NCBI RefSeq assembly: GCF_003054445.1
Contig: NC_042506.1
Span: forward strand, 69,501-133,500
Direction: 5' to 3'
Length of the DNA: 64,000 nucleotides
Source: Pichia kudriavzevii
Taxonomy: Eukaryota; Ascomycota; Pichiomycetes; Pichiales; Pichiaceae
Position 1 is the first letter of the stretch, and each line of letters opens with the position of its first letter. The translations under genes were made by a program, and so were the position numbers. Below the pieces are notes generated by a model that made no database searches, was not told the origin of the DNA, and saw nothing but the letters and a program-made list of their open reading frames with translations. Below, piece by piece: positions 45,978 to 55,692 of the stretch.

Positions 45978-48665
45978 ATGAGTGGGTATATGTCTAGAAG
46001 TGATTCTCGTAGAGGACGTGGTCGCCCTTCAAGAGGAGGACATGCACGAAACTATAACTATCAGTATGGAGACTACAATCAAAAGTACAATTATTACGAT
46101 AACAGAGGATATAATAATTATGATTACAATTATAATTATGCTCATGGATACAACAACCATGGATACGATAACCATGGGTACGATAATCATGGATATAATA
46201 CTAACCGTCAATCGCAATACCCACAGCATCAACAGCCACAGCGAGTAAACGTAACAACGGCTGAGGCAATCAAGAATCCGAAAACCGAAAATTTGTCCGG
46301 TTTGAATGAGGCTAATGTTCCAAATCGCCATAGAATAGAAAACGATGAAACGAAAACCGAACATTTCGAACCAAAAAATGCAATTTTGAATGGTCTGTTC
46401 GAAAGAAAGAGCAAAATCGAAGAATTTCAAAACAAGGTTCAAAAACCGAAAAAGTCATTGATGAAATTTAAAAAGAAAAAAACAAATAAAGTGAATAATC
46501 AGGAGGTTAAAAATGCCTTGTCATTTGATGATGATGATGATGATGCTAACATTGAATATGATCATGCTACTGCTAGTGGTGGCGATGATAACACTGCTGC
46601 TGGTAGTAATGATAGCTATAACAATAAAAGTGCTCGTATGAATGATAACAAAAGTATGGGAGATATAAGTGTTCATGATGATATAGACTTATTGCTAGAT
46701 AAAATGTCTTCTGATGTCGGACAAAAGAAGATCTCAATACAAGAATCTGATGACGAAAGAGTAGCTGTGAATGATGATATATCTTTGCCTGTGAAGCCTA
46801 AAAGGGATATACCGTATCATGAACCATCTAACATTCCATTTGTTAAAAAATTTTATAACGAATGTGAAGAAATAAAGAATATTCCAGAGTCTGAAATTAA
46901 TGCGTTCAGAATATCCAATGGAATATATGTGAAGAATTCGAACATTAGGCCCATATTTCAATGGTCACAATTGGGTATACCTTCTATTATTTATGACACT
47001 CTAATGCTGCTGGGATATGATAAACCATCACCCATTCAAAGTGAGTCGTTGCCGAAAATTATGAGTGGGTCCGATTTCATTGGTATTGCGAAAACAGGAT
47101 CGGGTAAAACGATTTCATTTTTATTGCCTTTGTTTAGACTTTTATTCGGTAACAAAAATGATAAAATCTCTGGCTTCAGTGAACCTCGTGCAATAATAAT
47201 AACTCCTACCAGGGAATTAACCGTTCAAATTGGTAAAACGTGTAGACCATTTACCGATTCAATGGCATTGAAGGTTGTAAAATGTTATGGTGGCCAAAGT
47301 ATAAGTGTTCAGATTGGTGAATTGAAGAAAGGTTGTGATGTGGTTATAGGTACCCCCGGTAGGATAATTGACTTATTATGCTCAAATAATGGGAAAATTT
47401 TGAACCTGTCAAAAATTCAATATTTCGTGATGGATGAAGCTGATAGAATGTTTGATCTTGGATTTGAACCTCAAATTGAAAAGATTGTTGAGCAATGCCG
47501 TCCCGAGCGCCAAAATGTTCTCTTTAGTGCTACGTTTCCGAATAAAATGCAATGGCTAGCGAGACGAATGACTAATAATCCGATTGAAGTGACCATTGGC
47601 AGTAAGAATGTAGTTAATGAAGATATTGAACAATCGTTTGAGGTCATACAAGAAAATGGTGATAAGTTCAATAAGCTACTTGAAATATTAGGCCAGCACT
47701 ACCATGACGGCAATAAAATATTAATATTTGTGGAAAGACAGAGCACTTGTGATTCAATTGTAAAGAAAATGATCAAGAGGGGTTATCCAGTGATGTCATT
47801 ACACGGTGGTAAGGAGCAACATGAGAGAGATGGTATTATCAAAGACTTTAGAAGTGGTGTTATTGATATAATTATAGCTACATCCGTCGCAGCTCGTGGT
47901 TTGGATGTTCAAGATTTAAATCTTGTCGTCAATTTTGATTCACCTTCTCATTTGGAAGACTATGTGCATAGAGTGGGAAGGACTGGTAGAGCAGGTAAAA
48001 AAGGTCTTGCAATTACATTGCTAGAGAGGGATGATCGGGTCCTTCCCGATTTAGTCAAAATGCTAAAGAAAAGCGGTAAAGATGTACCATTAGAGGTCAT
48101 GGAGTTATACAACGAAGTGGAGAACCAAAACACCATTAATAACAATAGCACCACTAATCACGCAACTACAAATCAACATAGGAAGAAATTTTCTGGCTAT
48201 AGTGGACACGGCCTTGAACAGCTTCAACAACGTCGTGAAGTCCAAAACAACGCAGAACGAAAGGCATTTGCCGTTAATGAAGATGACGATGACGGTGGTG
48301 CCGGTGATGGTGAAGCTAATAGCTTCGGCGAAGATTTGAAAATCAATGTTCATACTGGAAGCGGTGAGAGCAACATGTTTCGTATCGAACGGCCAACACC
48401 AGAGGAAGCGCAAGTATCGTTGGTGGGACTTTCTCCAGACACCAGGAGACTTGTTACATCGCCAGAGACTGTTTCCCAGTTGAGTGAAATGGGCGTTACA
48501 GTTGCCGTCAGAGGTTCAGCCAGTAAAGGCGATTTACATCTATACATGGAAGGTTCTGCTGTTGGCGTGGATAGGGGTGTTGTGTTTATACGAAGAGAGG
48601 TATCTCGTTCTCTTGAAGAAGCCAATGGTGTCACTAGGAAAGGTGGTAAATACTCTGTTGTGTAA
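45978..48665 (+). CDS. PRP5: DEAD-box RNA helicase Prp5 (pre-spliceosome assembly)
   Basis: The 895-residue protein has a long N-terminal arm and a two-domain helicase core: Q motif (WSQLGIPSIIYDTLMLLGYDKPSPIQ), motif I GIAKTGSGKT (about 371), Ia PTRELT, II MDEADRMFDLGFEP (about 488), III SAT (about 516) and VI YVHRVGRTGRAGK (about 664). After the core, FSGYSGHGLEQLQQRREVQ (about 735) matches Prp5, and a KH-like C-terminal domain follows. Prp5 remodels U2 snRNP and proofreads the branch-site duplex. The first 80 residues are RGG and Tyr/Asn/Gly rich with NHGYD repeats, unlike the charged arm of S. cerevisiae Prp5 (849). VHC1 beside it supports the assignment. Confidence 0.9.
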   Translation: MSGYMSRSDSRRGRGRPSRGGHARNYNYQYGDYNQKYNYYDNRGYNNYDYNYNYAHGYNNHGYDNHGYDNHGYNTNRQSQYPQHQQPQRVNVTTAEAIKNPKTENLSGLNEANVPNRHRIENDETKTEHFEPKNAILNGLFERKSKIEEFQNKVQKPKKSLMKFKKKKTNKVNNQEVKNALSFDDDDDDANIEYDHATASGGDDNTAAGSNDSYNNKSARMNDNKSMGDISVHDDIDLLLDKMSSDVGQKKISIQESDDERVAVNDDISLPVKPKRDIPYHEPSNIPFVKKFYNECEEIKNIPESEINAFRISNGIYVKNSNIRPIFQWSQLGIPSIIYDTLMLLGYDKPSPIQSESLPKIMSGSDFIGIAKTGSGKTISFLLPLFRLLFGNKNDKISGFSEPRAIIITPTRELTVQIGKTCRPFTDSMALKVVKCYGGQSISVQIGELKKGCDVVIGTPGRIIDLLCSNNGKILNLSKIQYFVMDEADRMFDLGFEPQIEKIVEQCRPERQNVLFSATFPNKMQWLARRMTNNPIEVTIGSKNVVNEDIEQSFEVIQENGDKFNKLLEILGQHYHDGNKILIFVERQSTCDSIVKKMIKRGYPVMSLHGGKEQHERDGIIKDFRSGVIDIIIATSVAARGLDVQDLNLVVNFDSPSHLEDYVHRVGRTGRAGKKGLAITLLERDDRVLPDLVKMLKKSGKDVPLEVMELYNEVENQNTINNNSTTNHATTNQHRKKFSGYSGHGLEQLQQRREVQNNAERKAFAVNEDDDDGGAGDGEANSFGEDLKINVHTGSGESNMFRIERPTPEEAQVSLVGLSPDTRRLVTSPETVSQLSEMGVTVAVRGSASKGDLHLYMEGSAVGVDRGVVFIRREVSRSLEEANGVTRKGGKYSVV

Positions 48666-48859
48666 TGTTGTATTTGTTTTATATACAATGTTGTGTTGCA
48701 GCGTTTTTTAATTTTTTTTATTTATTTGATGTTCATGCTTATATAAAAGAGATAACGGAAGTTTAAAGGCTTTCCTTTTTCCGAAATTTTTTCTTTTTTG
48801 GTTGGCTCTATTGTTCCATCATTTATTGTTCCATTCTTTTTCTTTTAACAGCTGCTAAC

Positions 48860-49513
48860 ATGTCAGGGGCTTTAGAGAAGCCTTTACAGTGGAATGAAGT
48901 CAAGGAAATCGTCTCTGAGTACAGATTGGAGGAATTGGGGAGATCTCCGGAGGGTTTGAAGGAATATCACAATTTCAAGGCTTCGATGCAGGCCAAAGGG
49001 ATATCGTTAACAACGAACATATTTATAAACACCCTGCATTGGTTGCCGGTAGATACAGATCCGCATTTATCAACTGAGGAGGCTGTTAAAAGAATCCACT
49101 ATACCGATCCAAGATTATTTGCCAATCCCAATGATACTTGTATCACATTGAATGATTTTCCCTACTGGATCAAAGAACCAACTATTCATCTGCTGGTGTG
49201 GGTACGCTCACCAATGCCACCAGATCCGAATTCGGAAATTGGCGATATAGACAATCAAACCAAGAAGCTAATTGAAGAATACGTCCAGGAGACCTTTGTA
49301 AAAGGCTCCGGTATCGATAGGGACGATATCATATGGTGGAAAAATTACACGAAAATCCAAAGCATCAAATCAATACCTCATGTACATGTTCTGATCAAAA
49401 CAGAAGATAAGAGAGTTGAGGAGAAGGCCAGGGCTTTGGTAGGTACACCTGGGGCGACTCTAAAGTATGATGACATTGGCCAAAATTATACAAGTAATCA
49501 GGTCAAATTATAA
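48860..49513 (+). CDS. DUF3605 protein (Gig1/N-acetylglucosamine-induced family)
   Basis: The 217-residue soluble protein resembles the fungal DUF3605 family: LQWNEVKEIVSEYRLEELGRSPEGLKEY at the N-terminus, the central LHWLP, CITLNDFPYWIKEPTIHLLVWVRSP (about 93-117), and the ETFVKGSGIDRDDIIWWKNYTKIQSIKSIPHVHVLIK stretch split over two short blocks (about 150-188). Candida albicans GIG1, induced by GlcNAc, belongs to this family, and S. cerevisiae YPL067C may be related. The biochemical activity is unknown. It follows PRP5 in the same direction. A T-rich, intron-free leader precedes the ATG. Confidence 0.7.
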   Translation: MSGALEKPLQWNEVKEIVSEYRLEELGRSPEGLKEYHNFKASMQAKGISLTTNIFINTLHWLPVDTDPHLSTEEAVKRIHYTDPRLFANPNDTCITLNDFPYWIKEPTIHLLVWVRSPMPPDPNSEIGDIDNQTKKLIEEYVQETFVKGSGIDRDDIIWWKNYTKIQSIKSIPHVHVLIKTEDKRVEEKARALVGTPGATLKYDDIGQNYTSNQVKL

Positions 49514-50314
49514 TAGTATCCTCATCTAGAATTTATAAGTCTCTTCACAAAAAAAAAGTGGTCTTTTTTAGAAGATTTTAACCCACTTGTTTTTACAGTT
49601 AAATTTAAACCTCATGAATTCTAACCCCTCTAATGTTATCAGAGATGTATGATTTCCCGCCCTTGAAATGCTCTTCTTACAAAAGCCGTAATACAGTTTA
49701 TGATAAATAAACCTTCTTCTAAGTAGATATTTCAAAAGCACCCACTACGTGAACACCTTTAATTCTAATTTTAAGGCAACATTCGTCGGTCATCATTATA
49801 AGCAATGAAGGTTCTCTTATTACAACTGGGTGAAGCACTACAAAAGTACCCAAGATATGCCACATAAGTCTTTTAACTTAGAAAAGGTTTTTTGTGTCCA
49901 ATTCGGTCAGAAGAAAAGTTAAACGTTTCTATGTTAATTTTCCACCACCAGCACAAGATTTGGTCCAAAGAAAAAAAAAGGTAGCCGTCATGGTCATTGC
50001 TTCACCGCACAGGTAACTACATCTCTAACTATTAGGAGTTCTCTCAATAAGTCGGTTGAGTTTTATCATACCAAATTGTCATTTGTGACTATTCCTATGG
50101 CCATATTATTAGGGTAAAGTATATTAAGGTCTACTACTAGTATCTCAAACTATCTTTTTGTTGAATTACTGTAACCCATTATGATTTCAAATTCTTTCAT
50201 GCAATTTTTATTGATTTTGATAATATCTATATATTGTTTAAACGCTGAACCGTAAATATATTTAAATCCTGATATAAAATTTGTAAGGTGGTTCCAATAA
50301 TGAGAAGAATATAT

Positions 50315-50804
50315 TTACGTTTCACCTATGAGAACACGTGCTTTTTTCTGATTTATGTCCATTTTAACAAACCTACTATTTATATAGAAGTTTATGATAA
50401 TAGATACTTTATCGCTGACTTTTTCATCAATAGTAAACATCCCTGTTTCTTCCTGCTCAATATTATATGTATTTTGAGCATCTAGTACCTTTTCTATTTT
50501 TTGATACATCATTTTCCGTAGGCCTTTCAACAGTGCTACTGCTTTTTTGTTACTTGAGATGGGTCATCTAGATTGTAGTACCTTTTAAGTCGAGTAATAC
50601 TCTGATAATTGTCAGCAAACCTTTTTTTGTAGTGTACAATCCTTCCTTAACACAGGCTTTAGTATATTTAAAAATCTCCTGTATTTCCTGAAAAAGAAAA
50701 AAAAATAAGGTTATACCATGCAAAATGTCTGTGGTTTGTGCTCCCAACTCCAATTCAATAATCTCCGTGAACGTGTTCACCTGAACCATGTCTCTAAAAA
50801 TCAT
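50315..50804 (-). pseudogene. Possible decayed or spliced gene, minus strand (unidentified)
   Basis: Two consecutive minus-strand frames (50568-50804 and 50315-50530) have protein-like composition, with stretches such as VNTFTEIIELELGAQTTDIL and KMMYQKIEKVLDAQNTYNIE. A pyrimidine tract ending in CAG lies between the first two stretches of the upper frame, which resembles a 3' splice site, but no matching 5' splice site at a normal distance was seen. No family was recognised. It could equally be noise. Confidence 0.25.
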
Positions 50805-51361
50805 ATTTCAATAAACTCCAAAATGAAAAGGCCTCAACCTAAAAGTTAAAGTGAACCTTTAACAAGGCAGGCACCGACAATAGTACAAACTAAAGTTGTA
50901 ATGATTGTTATAAATTTTGGCCCTAAAGTTATACTTGATGCAAGTAATAGCAGCATTTCAGAAGGAGAAGGCACTACTAACTGAAAAAGCTGAAAATTCA
51001 TTTGAAAGCTTCCGATCAGATGTACAAAATTAAAAGAATTGAAAATCCCGACCAACGAATAATTGCTGTTTTTACAAATTATTTACAAAAACTTAAATGA
51101 CTTTTTGCTTTTCGTGTGATTAATTGAATATATGTATGTCTGGCCAAGCCAGTTCTTATTCAGCTCCTAACTAGTCTTAACACGTTCTTTTAGTTTTCTT
51201 ATTGTAGGTGTGAAATACAATGTGAGACATATTATATTTAGACCAGCTCAAGACTTTTTTGAATAACTTCAACGTGGCTGCTAATATTCAAAAGTTCACG
51301 ATAAACTAAAGTAAAACAATGAAATGGTGAACACTCCGGTATTTCTTGCATGATTGGATTC

Positions 51362-52073
51362 TCAATTGAGAATCAACACATTGGGAGCATCAAATAATCC
51401 ACTGAGAAGTGTTTGATTGTGTTTAATACAGAATGCAAGGTATATTGTATGGTAAATCTTTTATACTTCCAAAAAAGTGTAACTCAATAAATCTCAAGGT
51501 TGGTGTGTCCCGTATTTCAAGAAACCCACGGCAAAAATGCTGCCTGGATCGAAGTAAGCCTTTAAATTTTTTGCTTTGATAGTCATTGAAGTATCTGTAA
51601 ATGTGTTTCCAATGAGCAAAATCTCGCAACGTTTGGCATGTTCCAAGAGCACATCCTCATTATGGCAATACAACTTTCAATAAGGAGGATCATATTCTCA
51701 GAAAAAATTTTCCGGAAATACATGGTAAATTAAAGGCTTACTGTAGAAAGGGTATCCATCAGGTTCCAAAATATTCTCTTCAAGTATATGCTTATCGACA
51801 ATTCTGCCTGTGTAAGTCTTACCTAAAATAAACTTCCATGAGCCCAAATTCTCCCAATCCTTTATGTTGTTCTCAAAGGTACTCCCTAGGTTTTTGCGGT
51901 GATTTTTTTTTCGTTTGCCTGATAAATCACACGATTGTAAAACTTACTATAACTTTCATTTGCTTAAGTATTGATATATGATTTGCAATCATCATAGATC
52001 GAGGATGGGCAGTGACATATATAGCTGTTTGCATCTCTACCCCCGGAAGCTTATACTCAGCATATAAAATCAT
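51362..52073 (-). pseudogene. Decayed protein-coding gene (unidentified)
   Basis: Reading the minus strand from an ATG at 52073, protein-like sequence continues for about 700 bp but is interrupted by several stops and at least one change of frame. The frame used in the main part stays the same throughout. Protein-like stretches include KLPGVEMQTAIYVTAHPR, WKFILGKTYTGRIVDKHI, EPDGYPFYSKPLIYHVF and LEHAKRCEILLIGNTFTDTS. The composition is far from random AT-rich DNA. No family was recognised. It is probably a recently lost host gene, because long stretches still look coding. Confidence 0.5.
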
Positions 52074-52512
52074 ACTTTTTTTTTTTTACTTTGGAATTGC
52101 TCCTATGGGTTTAACTAAACCGAATAATTAAAAGGCATTGATAAGTCGGATTTATAAGATCTGGGTAGCGGTACTCAGAATATTTATGGCAATATTTCAT
52201 CCCCCTCCCAGAAAGAAACTATATACATATAATTTTCTGCTAGTATATACAGAAAATACTAATTTATGTTTTAGACCATAAGCTAAAAATATTTTGATCA
52301 GTTTAGGCCTTTTTTACGGACCTGAACGATGTTGGTCAAAAACCTGAAATGGTAATTTCCAGACATACAGATCAACAGACACTAAATTTTAATGTCGCTG
52401 GCATACTGAACCGTAAAAAAAAATTATTCTACTAATTTTTTTATCTGCCTTAACACTTTACTGGTGGACTTATTCTTGTTTTCCTAACATTCAAGACAGG
52501 TGCCCAGCTACA

Positions 52513-54306
52513 ATGGGGTTTTTAGTTCCTGGTGTCAGATTTATACACGATAAGAAACGTAAAGGGAGACAAAATAAACCCTGTTCAAATTTAGTTTACA
52601 CTAATGAAAATAAAATATTCAACAGAAGATATCCTAATGAACTATTTCTTCAACATACAGACAAGCTAGCAAGAATTTACAGAGGCTTCATAAGAATGTC
52701 GAAAAGTACAAGAAATGTTAACGGCATAGTTAAGTTTAAGAATCTGGAATACTTCCGACGTAGATTAGAGGAGTATATAATATTAGTCCAGGAGCTTGAG
52801 AATTTCAGCCATGAAAAATTTCGGCTACCAATACCCAAAAGTGATGCAATTGATTTACTTCGGAAAATTATAACCATGCAAGGCATGGATCTATTAGAAA
52901 GAGTCAACGAAAATATGAAAAACCACAAGGTTCCCCCGTTGGAGGCCAGATTGTCCAGAAATCTTGAATTAATTGAAGGTGGCTGTATTTTATTCAATAA
53001 GTTTTTGAGCCATGGCTTGACTGTAGAGATCAAGAAGAAAGAATCGATAACCCCGGTATTGTCTGATCAAGTGCAAAAGTCAAAAAAAATACAGGAGTTG
53101 AACAAACGGCAATTTACAAATAAAAGGCAAGATCCAAAGGTGAATTTATTTGATGAGTTACTTTATTCGCAACGCAAGATTACCGAGTTACCCGACGAGA
53201 TACTAGTTAAAATTATATCATATTCGAATAATGTCAATAATATCTCAATGGTTTCCAAATTCTTTCATAATTTCATCATGTCACACCTTGAATTCATTTC
53301 ATTTGAAGTCATTGCTAATAAATATACCCATAGATATAAGCTAACTAAGGATACCGATGGAGGTGACCCTTACTCCAATGATGAACATCACCTACTGAAC
53401 TCACATAACATCAAAGTACATGAAGCAGAGTATTCGGAGATGGAAACCAGAGCATTGATTAGCTCAGATTTTAAAAGAGATGTCAATGGAAATTTTATCC
53501 TTACTAGGTATAAGGACAAGAACAACTTGATAGTTTTATCTTCTGGAGTATTTGATACACCCTTTTTGACATATCAAATCTACAAATCCCTGAAAGTAGA
53601 TCACGTCATACCCGTATCTGCATGGCAAGACCTACAAGAACGATATAACACTGAGTTAAGCAAACTTGCGAAACCCACCGATAGAATAAGTAAAATGGCC
53701 TTTCAACAATTTTGGAACGAGACTGCTATTAATATGCCTTATATGAACCAGTTCAATCCAGGAAGTTTAGAGATGATAAAAAATGGAACTTATGTGGATA
53801 AGTTGCGCATAATTTTAGATTTGATGGTTTCGAAAACTAGATTCACTAATGATCTAGAAGATATACTATTTTTCATTACGTCCTTGATTGTACAGGTTGA
53901 GTCTGACCAAGTGGATGATGCTATGGATTCGTGTATCGTACCATTTGATATCTTGAAGCAGTATTCAATTTATCATTTGAGACAAAACAGAAGCGAGACA
54001 GAGGGAGAAGACCAAAGACAAGAGGCTAATGAAGTTGGTAATGATAATAATGCGAATAGGCGTAGTGACGATGAATATTGGAATGAGTTGACACTAAAAA
54101 ATCCATATTTTTATGCATATTTGAAAAACACAGCAAACGAAGAACTGGAATATGAATTCTGTCGAGTCTTCTATCGTAGTGGTATTGAAAACAATGTGCA
54201 GTTCTGGACTGGATTAAAAAATATGGGAGAAATGGATCTGATTGAAGAGTTAATAGAGCGGAACATTGCTCCATCACCATTCATATTAACGTTATTGGCT
54301 GGATAG
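52513..54306 (+). CDS. F-box-like protein of unknown family
   Basis: The 597-residue protein has a basic N-terminus (MGFLVPGVRFIHDKKRKGRQ), a helical region, and an F-box-like stretch at about 222-262: ITELPDEILVKIISYSNNVNNISMVSKFFHNFI in short pieces. The LPDEIL..I.SY pattern is typical of Skp1-binding F-boxes. The remainder (about 270-597) has no leucine-rich or WD repeats and was not recognised. A polar insert with NNDN/RRSDDE lies near 500-520. A role as an SCF ubiquitin-ligase adaptor is inferred from the F-box alone. It borders the gene desert upstream and converges on PHO85 downstream. Codon use looks like that of its neighbours, so it is probably a lineage-specific or fast-evolving gene. 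Confidence 0.65.
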   Translation: MGFLVPGVRFIHDKKRKGRQNKPCSNLVYTNENKIFNRRYPNELFLQHTDKLARIYRGFIRMSKSTRNVNGIVKFKNLEYFRRRLEEYIILVQELENFSHEKFRLPIPKSDAIDLLRKIITMQGMDLLERVNENMKNHKVPPLEARLSRNLELIEGGCILFNKFLSHGLTVEIKKKESITPVLSDQVQKSKKIQELNKRQFTNKRQDPKVNLFDELLYSQRKITELPDEILVKIISYSNNVNNISMVSKFFHNFIMSHLEFISFEVIANKYTHRYKLTKDTDGGDPYSNDEHHLLNSHNIKVHEAEYSEMETRALISSDFKRDVNGNFILTRYKDKNNLIVLSSGVFDTPFLTYQIYKSLKVDHVIPVSAWQDLQERYNTELSKLAKPTDRISKMAFQQFWNETAINMPYMNQFNPGSLEMIKNGTYVDKLRIILDLMVSKTRFTNDLEDILFFITSLIVQVESDQVDDAMDSCIVPFDILKQYSIYHLRQNRSETEGEDQRQEANEVGNDNNANRRSDDEYWNELTLKNPYFYAYLKNTANEELEYEFCRVFYRSGIENNVQFWTGLKNMGEMDLIEELIERNIAPSPFILTLLAG

Positions 54307-54441
54307 GTATCACTAGAATTACTGTTCACGTTGGTATATTCAAACTAGTTTATATTGATTATATAAAACAAGGAAAATACAAAATATATATTTTTACAAA
54401 AAAATGTAACTACTAAATTCGGGTATTTTGTAAGGGTCAGA

Positions 54442-55428
54442 TTAGTAATTATATCCATGCTGTGGAACACTATGTTGATTAACATTTAAATCCGTCGTTG
54501 GAGAATTACTGTGCTGTGTAATATAAGTTGGCTGAGGGTTATTATATTCATCAAACCATACGTGATTTAGAGCTTGTCTAGCACTCAATCTGGTATCTGG
54601 TCTCATTTGTAGCAATCCTTGTAAAAGATCCAAAGATAAATTATCAATGTTTGGAATCAAAGCACGGAAATTTTGAGGAATAAATAAGGCAAAATTGGAT
54701 TGATAGTTTGGGTATTGGGAAACGCCAGGCCAAGTACGTTCATTTGGTGTACCCATAACTCTGAAAATCTTCAATAGTTGGTCATCATTTGAGGAGCCCG
54801 GGAAAAGCGATTTACCTGTAAACATTTCAGCCAATATACAACCAGCAGACCACATATCAATCGATGTTGAATAATTCCGAGATCCTAACAAGACATCTGG
54901 AGCTCTATACCATAACGTGACAACTTCATTAGAGAAGGTGTTGACTGGGATACCGAAAGCCCTTGCCAAACCAAAGTCGCCCAATTTTAAAACCCCTTTA
55001 CTGTTGATTAACAAATTTTGAGGCTTCAAGTCTCTATGTAACACACGATTATCGTGACAAAATAGAATACCCCTCAATAATTGATACATGAACGACTTGA
55101 CGATACGTGGTTCTAGAGCTCCACTAGAGTTATAGCCATTCAATTCCATGTATCTCTTCAAGTCATAATCCATATACTCGAATACCAATGTAAGTTTATT
55201 TTCAGTATGAATGACATCGTACAAAGTCACAATGTTTTCATGTTTCAATTCTTTCATCAACGATATTTCCCTGATTGCGGTAGAGGGAGTGCCCTCTTCA
55301 CTATCCAAGCTTATCTCTTTCAAAGCAACATAAGTTCCCGACTCTCTATTCTTCCCCTTGTATACTGTCGCATAGGTACCTTCCCCTAATTTTTCAAGCT
55401 GCTGGAATTGCGACGAGGTTCTGGACAT
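54442..55428 (-). CDS. PHO85: Cyclin-dependent kinase Pho85
   Basis: The 328-residue kinase (S. cerevisiae 305) has the Gly loop [12 protein letters not shown], catalytic Lys in YVALKEISL (Lys37), the cyclin-binding PSTAIRE helix (48-54), [32 protein letters not shown] and [31 protein letters not shown] is the Pho85/CDK5 activation-loop form. Pho85 with Pho80 and other Pcl cyclins controls phosphate response, glycogen and cell-cycle entry. A polar C-tail of about 25 residues exceeds the S. cerevisiae form. The gene is one uninterrupted frame, whereas S. cerevisiae PHO85 has a 5' intron. It is divergent from HMI1 (264-bp spacer). Confidence 0.95.
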   Translation of the reverse strand: MSRTSSQFQQLEKLGEGTYATVYKGKNRESGTYVALKEISLDSEEGTPSTAIREISLMKELKHENIVTLYDVIHTENKLTLVFEYMDYDLKRYMELNGYNSSGALEPRIVKSFMYQLLRGILFCHDNRVLHRDLKPQNLLINSKGVLKLGDFGLARAFGIPVNTFSNEVVTLWYRAPDVLLGSRNYSTSIDMWSAGCILAEMFTGKSLFPGSSNDDQLLKIFRVMGTPNERTWPGVSQYPNYQSNFALFIPQNFRALIPNIDNLSLDLLQGLLQMRPDTRLSARQALNHVWFDEYNNPQPTYITQHSNSPTTDLNVNQHSVPQHGYNY

Positions 55429-55692
55429 TTCTGGATGTTATACAAATGGCAGTTGGTGACGATCCCCCGTATCAGAGTCTCCTTTCAACAATGAAGTGAT
55501 GGTTTGGATCACGATTGTGTTTTTTCTAATCTTCAGTTCAACGCAAGCAAGTCATTTCAACTTTAAAGTTTGATTAAAACTGGCGCGTCCTAATTTTTCA
55601 GAGTGCAAATCAAACGGATTGACTTAAGACGTGTTTCACAATGATACATGTTCTTTTGGAGAAGATAATGTGCAACTATCGTATACTAAAGC
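55429..55692. promoter_or_regulatory. Divergent promoter of PHO85 and HMI1
   Basis: A 264-bp spacer. GGCGCGTCC near 55583 resembles the MCB-like element upstream of CTF4. No other site was recognised. Confidence 0.4.

Larger units (their letters stand above)
49514..52512. other. 3-kb AT-rich gene desert
   Basis: No intact gene longer than about 80 codons was found. The region is AT-rich and lacks the usual dense packing of this window. It contains minus-strand coding relics (see 51362-52073) and other short minus-strand frames at 50315-50530, 50568-50804 and 50846-51055. Two of these are followed closely by others on the same strand, which suggests decayed or spliced genes rather than random DNA. 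No tRNA B-box, long inverted repeat or LTR was seen. Confidence 0.6.

Noticed and set aside
49514-52512. Candidate centromere
   Set aside because: AT-rich and gene-poor, but no inverted repeats, point-centromere elements or retroelement cluster were seen, and gene relics explain part of it. CENP-A ChIP would decide.
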